This document shows, piece by piece, positions 22,731 to 33,584 of a stretch of DNA of 64,000 nucleotides (positions within the stretch are counted from its first letter, which is position 1; the number at the start of each line of letters is the position of its first letter). Origin of the DNA: Diphasiastrum complanatum (Eukaryota; Streptophyta; Lycopodiopsida; Lycopodiales; Lycopodiaceae); assembly GCA_029204225.1 (NCBI GenBank), contig CM055105.1:15514256-15578255 (forward strand), in the 5' to 3' direction. The notes below the pieces were generated by a model that saw only the letters and a list, made by a program, of their open reading frames with translations, was not told where the DNA came from and made no database searches. A program made the translations under genes and the position numbers.

Positions 22731-24836
22731 TGGAGGGGTGTCCTATGTGGGCTGATTCCGTGATCGACTTGTATGGGCGTGACCAGGCAAAGGTCCGTTG
22801 GCAGGACCATCTCAAAGGGGGACCTTGTCTTTGTTACTTGTTAGTAAACCTGCCTGAGTGTCTTACTTGTATGTATTCATGGTGAGTCTTAGTACTCGTG
22901 CTTTGCCTGGTTTGCATGATTGCTTGTGATACAAGGAGCTGATGGCTCGAGAAGGAACCTTTTCTTTTGAAGGCTGATACCATCAAACAAAGAGGACTAC
23001 AAAATCTGTGGGGCAGATTTGCAGTTCAAGTACTCGCACGTGAACGACAACGAAACGACTCAATGTTTGCAAAGGATGGATGGCTAGCCTATTTCTTGGG
23101 TTAGTTTCATTTGCGACAACGCCCACCAGACGCAAGCAAGAAGTCAAAAGTTGGAAAGGACAATTTCAAGGGAGATCTTCTATGGAGCAGTTGTACTTCA
23201 TTTTGGGACAGCCACCTTCGGAACTGAAACTCACTGAGCATGAGTGATATCCAGAATCTGTGGGGCGGATTTGCAGTTCAAGTACTCGCACGTGAACGGC
23301 AACGAAACGACTCAATGTTTGCAAAGGATGGATGGCTAGCCTATTTCTTGGGTTAGTTTCATTTGCGACAACGCCCACAAGATGCAAGCAGGAAGTCAAA
23401 AGTTGGAAAGGGCAATTTCAGGGGACATCTAGTATGGAGCAGTTGGTCTTTATTTTGGGACGGCCACCTTCGGAACTGAAACTCACTGAGCATGGGTGAT
23501 ATCCAGTATCAGTTGGGTTTTTCCTCACAGGGGAAAGACTAGGATCCTCTTCAGAGATTGGCAACAAGTTGGATCGAGCCATAATCCTAGCAGATGGGAA
23601 GCAAAGTGTTGGAAAGGCTTTTTGTCCGAAGAACTTTACTCTAAGACCAATCAGCTGATTTTATAAGTGGAGGGGAACTATCACACACACCTCTCTCTTG
23701 GGGCAAAGTTTGAATGAAGGTTGATCAAAATGGGGGCAAATTCAAGGTGACCTAGCCATACTCACACGAGGAGACTGGCGAACTTTGGACCTAATAAGTT
23801 GACAAGTTTTTGTTGTGGAAAGGAAAGATTGTTATAGGCTTTCTCTGGACCAGCAATGATGAGAAAACATATGAGTACGCTGGCTTGTGTTACGTGTAAG
23901 GCAGCTGATCAATGAAGGAACTGTGAAAGTTGAGTCTTGCATGAGAGACTTGGTATTTCGAACGGACGCTAAGGGACAGTTCGCATTGAGATCAGACTAG
24001 TGCAAACTCTGGGTGCATGTGTCTGATTCAAAGAGATCTACTTGAAGCCAAGCTCGATGTACACTTCTTGTTTTGATTGTGAGGCAACTGACCAGTGATG
24101 GAATTGTGAAAGTCAAGTTTTGCACGACGGACATGGTGCTTCAAACAAACGCGAAGAGATAGTTCGGATGTGGATCAAACTGGTGCGACTCTTTGGCTTT
24201 CCACGAGGTCAATCGTTACATTTGGGCTGATTCAAAGAGCTACTTCAAGCTAAGTGAGAGGTGCATTGCGGAGTACTCAATCTTTGCCTACCTTAAAGAG
24301 CCAAGATGGAAAAGTATCAAGATCAGGCTGGGACAAGGAGAGAAATCAAGGTGCAGAAGCAACAAGGCACGGAGTGGACCATAAAGTGGGCAATCAAACG
24401 ATAAATCCTTTGGCTCAGGGAGCCCTGATACCTGTGCGAAACTGAACAAATCTGGACTCAGGGAGCTCAACACAAAGTGCATCAAGGACAAATCAGGAGC
24501 TCAAAGGAGTTCCAAAGTCGAAAGTCAGAAGCGACAGGGGCGAACATTTCAAAGAAAGGCCTCTGTCACCAGTTAATAAGGTTTTTGGGTTTTACGAATG
24601 CGATATCAAATCTACGCTTTTCCCAGACAAAGATATATTTTCAAGTTATGTAATCTTTCAGTACAAAGAGCGGAGCCTCCGACTTGTGGTGTGCCAGCTT
24701 CAATGTTAATAAAAAGTGGCCAGTAAATTGAGTACTGTGCCAAGTAGCTTAAATGTATAGTTATTTTAATTGGGAGACACCTTTACTTTAGTATGACATC
24801 TGATGAGGACATCAAATTTTATAAAGGTGGGGTGGA
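22731..24836 (+). other. non-coding interior of the LTR element
   Basis: No retroviral protein motif was seen. A segment of about 200 bp containing TGGGGCaGATTTGCAGTTCA is repeated directly (about 23005-23255 and 23255-23510). The PPT is at its right end. Confidence 0.6.
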
Positions 24837-26079
24837 TGTTGTAAAGCTACCTTTACAAGCTTTACTTCCGGCGCCATCGGCGCCTGCTATGTCCCCGACG
24901 CCAGCAGCGCCCCTGCTGCGCCCGGCGCCAACAGCGCTGGCGCCGCTCCCGGCGCCACTGTGACCAGAATCCAGCCGGCGCCAAGTTCCTATGGCTGAAA
25001 ATCTTTGATCGGTTCTAGCGGAGTCCAGAGAGCTCAGATCGATGTGCAATCACCTCACACGATCTAGGCATGATTAAAGGAAGCCTGGGGATCAATAAAA
25101 TCTAGAGAGAGAAAATGACTTTCTAGAAAGAGAAAATCCTAGAGAGAGAAAAACGTGCTTTACCAGCTTGGATAGAGTGCTTGGTATGAGGGGGGGTGTC
25201 GAATCACACCAATACTATAGGGGAGTGCGGGTTGCGACTCAGGGCGAGCTCCAACCAAGTCTCAGCCTCCCTTGTTGGAATGTTGTCATGGCCCTCGCCT
25301 TGGCATGCTAGCGCCCCGGAGACTAGGGTCGGTCACACACTTGAAATGTAACCTTCTCAGATTTATTAATAAAGTGGGATTTTTCTCAAACTGACTCTGA
25401 TTACCTTCTAGGTTTCAGTGTTCGGTAAGAGCGCCAGTTGTAAGGCCGCTTCCAAATTTTTAAGTTGGCACATAGCTGAGGGTCGTATCCCGGAACGCCA
25501 GCGGTATGCCGTCAGGACCACTCGGTCAGTGGCGCCAGTGGTACGCTGTCGGGCCATTTGGTCCAGGAACTGGTTGTTTCCATATCTGTCGCGGCTTGTG
25601 GTTCTGAGTGTTCCTTGCATGAATGTGAATGGGTTAAGCTCTTGGGGAACGGGCTCTAACCTGTCGGCTGAGTTGGATGGCTTGCTTGGGTGGAAGTTAC
25701 CTGTTTATGGCTGTCCAGTCTGGCGTGGCGCTAGGTTGGCTTCCGACGCTCATGATGAAGCTTTCAGTTGGTTAAGTCTGATGTAAGTCAGACCACTTGC
25801 TTGGATTGTATGTTACTCGTTTGTAACAAAGCTTCGAGTTGGTTAAGTTTGATGTATGTCGGGCGGCTTGGTTGGAGGGAAGTCACCCACATCGGGACCC
25901 CCGATCTAGCATGGCGCCAGGTTGGATCTCAATGTTGGTTTTCAGGAACTTCAAGTTGGTTAAGTCTGATCGTCGTTGGCGAGTTGGCTACTTGTATGTC
26001 AAGTGGGTTTGGATGGCAAGAGTTGAAGCTGGGAAGCTAAGTCGTGGTTCCCGGCTCCCTTTGGGATGCCTGCGCTACA
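24837..26079 (+). repeat. 3' LTR of the non-autonomous element
   Basis: 1243 bp, highly similar to the 5' LTR apart from scattered substitutions and an extra GGCGCC/GCGCCTG-rich stretch near 24870-24940. The edges are fixed by the PPT and the CTCAT duplication. Confidence 0.92.
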
Positions 26080-26935
26080 CTCATCCTCATCTCCTGTGGT
26101 TGCCATCACACCACCTGCTAGACCTAGAACGCGGAACCGCAGTAGGTGGCTCCCTGAGATACGCAAATATCAAAGGTCAACAGCTCTGTTGATCCCAAGA
26201 GCTCCATTCTACCGTGCTGTCCGGAACATAACAAGAAATGATCTCGAACAGCACGTTAGATTCACACCGAGTGCTCTTCAGTGCCTTCAGGAGGCTGCTG
26301 AAGACTATATTAGTCTTTTTTTTTAGGGTTCTTTTTTGCTTGCCATCCATACCAAGAGGGTTACCATAATGCCCAAGGATTTTCAACTTCTGATGAGAAT
26401 GAGGAATAGGTACTGTAGGTTACATGTATCTCAGCCTGCTACTCTTAGATCAACTCCTGTAGATAGGACTCATCTTCCTACGAAGCGTCCTAGGAAGCAG
26501 ACAGCCCCCAAGCGTGCTTCTAAGAAAGTGAAGCCTATCCCAGAATCCATTGTAGATAATGCTGTAAATATAGCTACCTCTGTTTTGGATACTCCTATAA
26601 TTGTTGTAGATACTACACATCCATCTCCTCCTCCTCCTCCCAATTTCTATACATATATAGATTCAGATGATTATCTTAAATTTGAGAAAGACATATCGGA
26701 TGCTATAGATACAATTGGTACTCCTTTTTGTTTTAGACTAGAAGAACTTGATTTTAGTATTAATTTTAGAGTTCTAGATTGTCTGGATCTCAAAGACAGA
26801 CGAGCTTCGATCCTGTGATAGAGTCCGGACTGACACTCTTGCAATTTGACATTGAGCATTTTGAAATCAATATTCTAATGAAATATTTTCAATCTAATTC
26901 ATTATGTTTCATAATTGATTTCTTGTGTGCTAAAT

Positions 26936-27146
26936 TATTTTGCAGTCACCCTAGCAAAATGATTCATTCAGTTGTGGGTGGTACACATTGTACAATGCCA
27001 AGCTGTTTTTTGAGTGGTTCATCCTTCAACAAGATGTTGATATTTCTAAGGTAATAAATTTTGTTTATTCTTATTTTGGAATTATGATTAGTTTTCTATT
27101 CTGGTGATGTTGTTGGCCATTACTAATACATGAATGTTCTATTTTG
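26936..27146. other. HU-1 intron signals
   Basis: A CCCTAG acceptor (26947-26952) before QNDSFSC is conserved in HU-2 and HU-3. A GTAATA donor follows at 27051 and a TTTTGTAG acceptor ends at 27149. The phases are consistent with one reading frame. Confidence 0.6.
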
Positions 27147-27593
27147 TAGTTTACACTTCCTGAGTACACATCAAGCCATGTGTACAGATTTAGACAAGAA
27201 ATTATCCTGAGTATACTGGCTAGGGCAAGGCTTCAGTCTCCCGTTATTGATGATGGTGCAAAGGATGATGTAGTTGTACTAAATTAAGATAAAAAAAATA
27301 TAGATAGCATAGAACAAAAATACATGTATAGACTTCATAGAAAAATATACATTGATAGTTTATGAATTTGGGAGCACAAAATACATGTACAGATGCCTAA
27401 CTTGGGCTTTCATTTATTGAATAAAAGGGTGTATACACAGATGTTTACTAAAGTTTATTTGAAGCTATTGTTCTCCCACAATGGTGATTGTTGTAGGTAG
27501 ATCTTTGCAGCACATTATCAGCTCCTGTCTTTTTCTCGTCTGTGACATGGCAAATATTAATGAATGTGCAATTGTAAATGATGACATTTTCTA

Positions 27594-28864
27594 TTATTTT
27601 GTTCTATTTTGAAATGGCAATAAACATAAAGTACTTACGAGTCTTCCGTTGATGATAAATCTGAAATATGTTGGTAGATTGGTTTGTAATAGCATGAGCT
27701 CTGTTCTGATAAAATCAAGCTTCCACTGCTCTTCCACCTCAATCATAGTCAAATATTCCTCATTGTAGATAATGCTTATCTCCATTCGGTTTGTGTGACC
27801 ATTTAGTTCAAAGTCTTGATCCAGTGGTAGCCATGTACCTTCAATTTTCTTGTATCTTTGGTAGCTAAATGTGAGACTGAGCATTTGCTTTTCGATATGA
27901 TAATGAAAGATCATTGAGGACTTTTTAATCCTGCATTCTATGTCATTATTTGTTTTACTATCCCAGCCTTGATCCATGAGATCTGACAAAGTCTCATCTG
28001 ATAAATCCTTGCAAACAAATAAAGTTGGTGTCCTACGAACACTAGCACTCGAGAAAAAATCAACAAATGTATGCAATGAGATAAACCAACTTAGGTGAAC
28101 AATTTTTGAGCCTGTGCTTATCTTCATAGCATTTTTAATATCAACGAGTAGCTTGCATCTCAAGGATTCAGAAACAATGCTGTCAGGAGTAGGCCGCTCA
28201 TCACTTTAAAATCTAGTCAATGGAATTGCTTCGAGCTTGCCAAAACCTCCATCTGTTTGTGGCGTATATAAAGATTCATAAAAATAGATACCACAATCTG
28301 CAAGTTCCTTTGGACTTCTTCCTCTGTATTGTAGCTTTCCAACATCAGAGTGAATCACGTCTAATATTCCTGCAAGTGATTGTGCAGGCTCCCATTCACT
28401 TATGCATGATGGATATAAATCTAAAAGAAAAAAACAATGTTGAAGCATTTAAATCATAATCTGAAGAGCATCAATAAAGGAAATCACCTATGATTGCTGT
28501 AGAGTGCATATGTTTTGATATACTTACAATTACATTTTTGATGATCATGAGGATTGATATCATGTACTTTGATTTCTGAATGCATATATACATGTTGCAC
28601 TAAGACTTCTGATATCGATTGACCTCCCGGGGTAGTCTTAAACTCCAAAATTTTTGCTTTCCAATAAGATTTCTAAGTCATTTTTGCTCTTTTCTTTTGT
28701 CGAAAATTGCCCTTTGATGATGGATGCAGCGATACCCATGAGTTCTTCGTATATTTTGTTGGCTTCCAGTTATCAGCTTCATCTTTCTCATTGTAAAGAA
28801 TCACAGAATCGATTGTAGATCTGGGTCTCCTCGCCTTTGCTATTTTCAAAGCTTGGGCGCCCAA
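27594..28864 (-). pseudogene. ORF4 of GE-1, unrecognised, multi-exon
   Basis: Three minus-strand open blocks look like exons: 28864-28560 (basic; ARRPRSTIDSVILYNEKDEA and later GGQSISEVLVQHVYMHSEIK, with one stop between), 28448-28206 (EWEPAQSLAGILDVIHSDVG, KELADCGIYFYESLY) and 28163-27594 (FISLHTFVDFFSSASVRRTP, DQGWDSK, WLPLDQDFELNGHTNRME). It converges on HU-1. No family is recognised. The position matches that of ORF5 next to HU-2, but I see no sequence similarity between the two. Confidence 0.5.
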
Positions 28865-29252
28865 AATCTCTCTGATATGTTACTTAATTTTAAGTTTTCG
28901 TATCACATTTAATCTAATGTGAATGCCAACATAGTCACAGTTACTGCGTACACCATATTTTATGTAACTGTACATACTATATTTCTATAACTGTAACTAG
29001 TATAGTTAGAAAATTTCATTATACTAACCAACATAGTAAAGTAAATTTAACTTGAGATATTGACGTCGGGCAGATTAGCACGTGTCGGGCAGGAAGAAGA
29101 ATCCAATGGGATACGTCCATGCTGCCCGGACACAAATTTCAAAGTTTTCTATATTGCATTTTTATTTTTTAGTTAATTTGAACTACGTTACGTAGATTTC
29201 AAATTTGTGCATTTTGATTGGGCCTGGTGACGGTCGAAACTAAAGAAAAAAA
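28865..29252. other. subterminal non-coding part of GE-1
   Basis: AT-rich. The last 100 bp (ACGTAGATTTCAAATTTG through the A-rich tract) is homologous to the right part of the MITE at 33860-33950. Confidence 0.6.
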
Positions 29253-29295
29253 ATAAAAGTATCTTTACAAAGGGTCTTTTTGATATTGAGAATTT
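29253..29295. repeat. right terminal repeat of GE-1
   Basis: AAAGGGTCTTTTTGATATTG is the reverse complement of the left terminal sequence of GE-2 (38530-38548) over 19 bases and matches both ends of the MITE at 33613-33977. The outermost CATTAGAGG seen in the other copies is missing here. Confidence 0.7.
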
Positions 29296-29476
29296 CAGAC
29301 ATTATAATTGCCCGCACCACACCTATAGTTTCATCCTCCATAAAAAATCCAGACTCACCAACCGATACTTTGGAGACAACGGTGAAGACTTTCATGTATT
29401 GCCCGCTGGAACTAGGCTTTTGAACAATTTTCCATGCCTTTGTAAAGAAAATTGGATTCACATCACCAATGGGCAT
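29288..29476 (-). pseudogene. ORF5, N-terminal half
   Basis: The minus strand reads PIGDVNPIFFTKAWKIVQKP, SSSGQYMKVFTVVSKVSVG and GVVRAIIMSEI, then is cut by GE-1. It aligns with the start of the complete copy at 35993. Its other half is at 15279-15662. Confidence 0.75.
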
Positions 29477-29683
29477 GAGGACAGTCTCTTCTGTTGCGTA
29501 GAAAGACGCTTATCATATAAAAAACATTCATATAAAGATGAAACCAGTCATACATCCTGCGATGCATGCCATAAAGACAAGATGTCCCTTACACCTTTTA
29601 TAAAGGACTCCTTTAGGATGATAGAATTCTTGGAGTTGATACATTCGGACATCTGCGGACCTCTTGACGTGATTTTTTTGATG
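29476..29683 (+). pseudogene. copia integrase N-terminal fragment
   Basis: The plus strand reads SCDACHKDKMSLTPFIKDSF and FLELIHSDICGPL, the zinc-binding Cys pair and first catalytic Asp (HSD) of copia integrase. It ends at 29683, where it is fused to Ulp1/ORF5 sequence. A tandem copy lies at 30210-30425. Confidence 0.85.
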
Positions 29684-30224
29684 TAAGTTTTTGTTGTGCT
29701 TGTTTTCTGCCTCCAGATAAAGTTGGAGCTGTCGATGGTGCCGGTTCTGTCTCAGAGAATAATACCACTTATGTTCCTCTCAGCTCGCTGACTACGGCCG
29801 TGGCAATTTCAGCTGTCTCCATCATTGTTTCTTCACGTTCTCGCACCATTTCATACAAGTTTTGAAGAGCAATCATCCCATCGAGTAAATTTCCATAATA
29901 TCTACGCAATGCACCAGTTGAGTCATGAATTTTGGGTGCCCCCGTATAAGGCACTGTATCCGAGCAAGAAAGAACAAAATGGCATTCTTCTCCATTAGAA
30001 CCTCGGGTCATGAATTCAACCCTTTCAATCAACATGGTTTCAAACATTATAATTGCCCACACCACACCTATAGTTTCAACATCCTCCATCGAAAATCCAG
30101 GCTCGCCAACCGATACTTTGGAGACAACGACGAAGACTTTCATGTATTGCCCGCTAAAACTAGGCTTCTGACCAATTTTCCATGCCTCTGTAAAGAAAAT
30201 TGGATTCGCATCACCAACGTGCAT
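29684..30224 (-). pseudogene. ORF5, second copy
   Basis: A near-complete unrecognised ORF. It reads VGDANPIFFTEAWKIGQKPS, GEPGFSMEDVETIGVVWAII, FMTRGSNGEECHFVLSCSD, EIHDSTGALRRYYGNLLDGM and METAEIATAVVSELRG. The frame at 30224-29769 is open for 151 codons. With the adjoining integrase piece it forms the second unit of a tandem duplication. Confidence 0.7.
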
Positions 30225-30600
30225 GAGGACAGTCTCTTCTGCTGCGTAGAAAGACGCTCATCATATAAAAAAAATATTCGTATAAATATGCAACCAGTCA
30301 GACATCCTGCGATGCATGCCATAAAGACAAGATGTCCCGTACACCCTTTATAAAGGACTCCTTCAGGATGATAGAATGCTTGGAGTTGATACATTCGGAC
30401 ATCTGCGGACCTCTTGACGTGATTTCTGTACTCTCTAAAGTCCTGTATGTACCAAATTTATCTACGAATCTGCTCTCTAAGCAGAATCACAGATCTAGGA
30501 AATAGAGTAGAATTTGAATGTGATCAGTGCAAAGCAGTTGATAGGACAGGCAAGATCCTAGCACTCAGAAAGAGGCATGGATACTTGTAAAATTAAGTCA
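30210..30600 (+). pseudogene. copia integrase and pre-integrase fragments
   Basis: 30210-30425 repeats the integrase start (HPAMHAIKTRCP in a shifted frame, then an HSD-equivalent). 30426-30600 reads VLYVPNLSTNLLSK-like sequence and VEFECDQCKAVDRTGKILAL, typical of the copia protease/pre-integrase region, so the order is scrambled relative to a normal element. Confidence 0.75.
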
Positions 30601-30617
30601 TTGCTTTTCTGCCTCTC

Positions 30618-30619
<2 letters not shown>

Positions 30620-30662
<43 letters not shown>
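30620..30662. repeat. (GT)n microsatellite
   Basis: About 21 GT units at the junction of the copia pre-integrase fragment and a copia LTR-start fragment. Confidence 0.97.
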
Positions 30663-30664
<2 letters not shown>

Positions 30665-30779
30665 TTACATAATGTACTGGAGCTCAGGATTTGAGACGAA
30701 CTCAAATGATTCGTGTTCTGATGATGCGAATTCTAAAGAGTCAAATTCGGGTGTGTTGGAGTGATGCTTAATTCCAACA

Positions 30780-30794
30780 CCCCCCCCCCCCCCC
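30780..30794 (-). promoter_or_regulatory. polypurine tract (15 consecutive G on the minus strand)
   Basis: The minus strand reads AAG, 15 G, then TGTTGGAATTAAG, which looks like an LTR start. The location between RNase H and the LTR start is where a PPT belongs. The length of the homopolymer is unusual and may be variable. Confidence 0.7.
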
Positions 30795-30813
30795 TTAAGC
30801 TTAACTCCTAGGA

Positions 30814-32495
<1,682 letters not shown>

Positions 32496-32718
32496 ATTTA
32501 CATAATGTACAGGAGCTCAAGATTTGAGACGAATTCAAATTATTTGTGTCTGATGACATGAATACTAAAGAGTCGAATTCTGGTGTGTTGGAGTGATGCT
32601 TAATTCCAATAGAGGGAAGTCTTCACTATCCAGGCCAAGAAATTTGACTCGTCCGCCTCTAGAATTGTGCATATCTTAGATTGGATGCTACTGATAGAAG
32701 CCATAGTTTGAGTAACCA

Positions 32719-32731
32719 GGCTCTGATACCA
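32719..32731 (-). promoter_or_regulatory. primer-binding site, tRNA-iMet type
   Basis: The minus strand reads TGGTATCAGAGCC, one base from the LTR edge at 32733. Confidence 0.92.
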
Positions 32732-32732
32732 C

Positions 32733-33000
32733 TGTTGCGCTATTATTCCACTTAGTCTGGATAAGAGCTGATCTCCTATAGTTGTGGCTACTGCTCCAGA
32801 CTATGATTAGTCATCTTCCGAGTGACAAATTGACATTGCAGATCTGTTATAAATTTATGAACAGTAGATAATGTTTAATAACAACGGATATATATCTACT
32901 ATAAGCAAGCATCAAAATCATTCATAGATTGCATACAATAGGAAAAATGTTGCAACTCTATTTTTTTCATAAATAAGTTAACAACAACAATTTTAGCACT
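32733..33000 (-). repeat. 5' LTR fragment of the rearranged copia
   Basis: The inner edge TGTTGCGCTATT is fixed by the primer site. The outer edge is not identified, and sequence to about 33000 is AT-rich and gene-free. Confidence 0.5.
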
Positions 33001-33017
33001 GGCCGTTTCCCAGATCA

Positions 33018-33520
33018 ATGCGTCGGTGCAAGAGAGGTATTTTCTCTCACGAGGAACTACTTGGTGGATCTAACATTCTTGATGTTGATGACATGGTTGA
33101 TGGTTCTTTGGATGGTGATGGTGGAGATGCAGATCATCAAGGGAAAAATAAAAACCTTCAAGGATCACTTATGATAAGAAGGGCAAGAACGTGGAAGTAA
33201 CTCATTTTGTTTTTCTCACATATTTTGGTGAATCTTATTGTGTAGATGATGCTATGCAAGTGGATGTTGGTTCTCATGGTTTTCAGGCAACTAATGGATC
33301 TGGAAAAGAGGTTTTAGCAAATGATTTTGATGTTCAAGTGGAAGACCAAGAGATTGATCTCAGAGGGATTCAACTACACAAAAGAAAAGGTGGCAATTTA
33401 GAGCTAGTCAAGAGAATCAAAGGAGAGTCAATTGGCAAAGTTGTTTTGGATCTTTGTCTCCTTCTGCGTGTGCACAAGAGCGATATTACGACCGTACATA
33501 TTTCTTTTGTGCGTCGTTAG
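33018..33520 (+). pseudogene. unrecognised fragment upstream of HU-2
   Basis: Two open stretches: 33018-33200 (acidic, LDVDDMVDGSLDGDGGDADH) and 33257-33520 (VDDAMQVDVGSHGFQATNGS, VQVEDQEIDLRGIQLHKRKG, LELVKRIKGESIGKVVLDL). They are separated by a plausible short intron ending TGTGTAG. The family is unknown. From about 33465 the sequence matches the upstream region of HU-3 and contains a copy of the TTGTGCG-type promoter motif. Confidence 0.35.
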
Positions 33521-33584
33521 CTTTCTCTTTCATTACTTTCATTGTCTACACTCGCACAAGACCAATACGTCCTATACTGCCCTC

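Larger units (their letters stand above)
21073..26079 (+). mobile_element. 5.0-kb non-autonomous LTR retrotransposon (LARD-like) inside HU-1
   Basis: LTRs at 21073-22247 and 24837-26079 both run TGTTGTAAAG to GCGCTACA. A 5-bp duplication CTCAT flanks the element (21068-21072 and 26080-26084). The primer site is TGGTATCAGAGCC (22250-22262). The polypurine tract AAAGGTGGGGTGGA lies just before the 3' LTR. The 2.59-kb interior has no gag, protease, RT or integrase motif. Its leader (about 22254-22745) is homologous to the leader of the gypsy element at 55740-56185, suggesting that element's family supplies the enzymes. Confidence 0.92.
21024..27287 (+). pseudogene. HU-1: histone H3 (CENH3-like) fused to Ulp1/C48-like protease domain
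   Basis: The start at 21024 gives MDRRKQTRRDFFSPGS, resembling an H3 tail (KQTxR). The frame is cut by an LTR element (21073-26079) and resumes in phase at 26085. Residues 41-123 form an H3 fold: EIRKYQRSTALLIPRAPF, VRNIT, RFTPSALQCLQEAAEDY, AIHTKRVTIMPKDFQL and RMR. LLIP, VRxIT, LQEAAEDY and KDFxL recall CENH3 more than canonical H3, and loop 1 is one residue longer than in H3 by hand alignment. A basic linker with KRPRKQTAPKRASKK and a Pro run follow. A C48-type C-terminus then has oxyanion Gln and catalytic Cys in QNDSFSCGWYTLYNAKLFFE (exon 26953-27050) and a last exon 27150-27287 with YRFRQEIILSILARAR. Breaks: TAG at 26324 within LFFxGSF, a 7-bp deletion near 26813, and loss of the HWSL exon. 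Family knowledge: Ulp1 enzymes remove SUMO. The fusion and its purpose are inferences. Confidence 0.85.
15663..29295. mobile_element. GE-1: multi-gene DNA transposon-like element
   Basis: The left edge (ATTAGAGGAGTTC at 15667) and right edge (AAAGGGTCTTTTTGATATTG at 29269-29288) interrupt ORF5, whose halves flank the element. The right terminal sequence is repeated, inverted, at the left edge of GE-2: AATATCAAAAAGACCCTTT at 38530-38548. Gene order is transposase-like (+), ORF2 (-), H3-Ulp1 (+), ORF4 (-). A 5-kb LTR element is nested inside. The left terminal repeat of GE-1 is diverged after 15 bases, and no target-site duplication is evident. About 15 bases of ORF5 are missing at the join. 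The family is not one I can name. Confidence 0.65.

Noticed and set aside
26336-26818. A separate gene starting at an internal codon after the HU-1 stop
   Set aside because: The frame is continuous with the histone fold except for one TAG at 26324, and the beginning (AIHTKRVTIMPKD) is the second half of the H3 fold. It is the same gene, broken.
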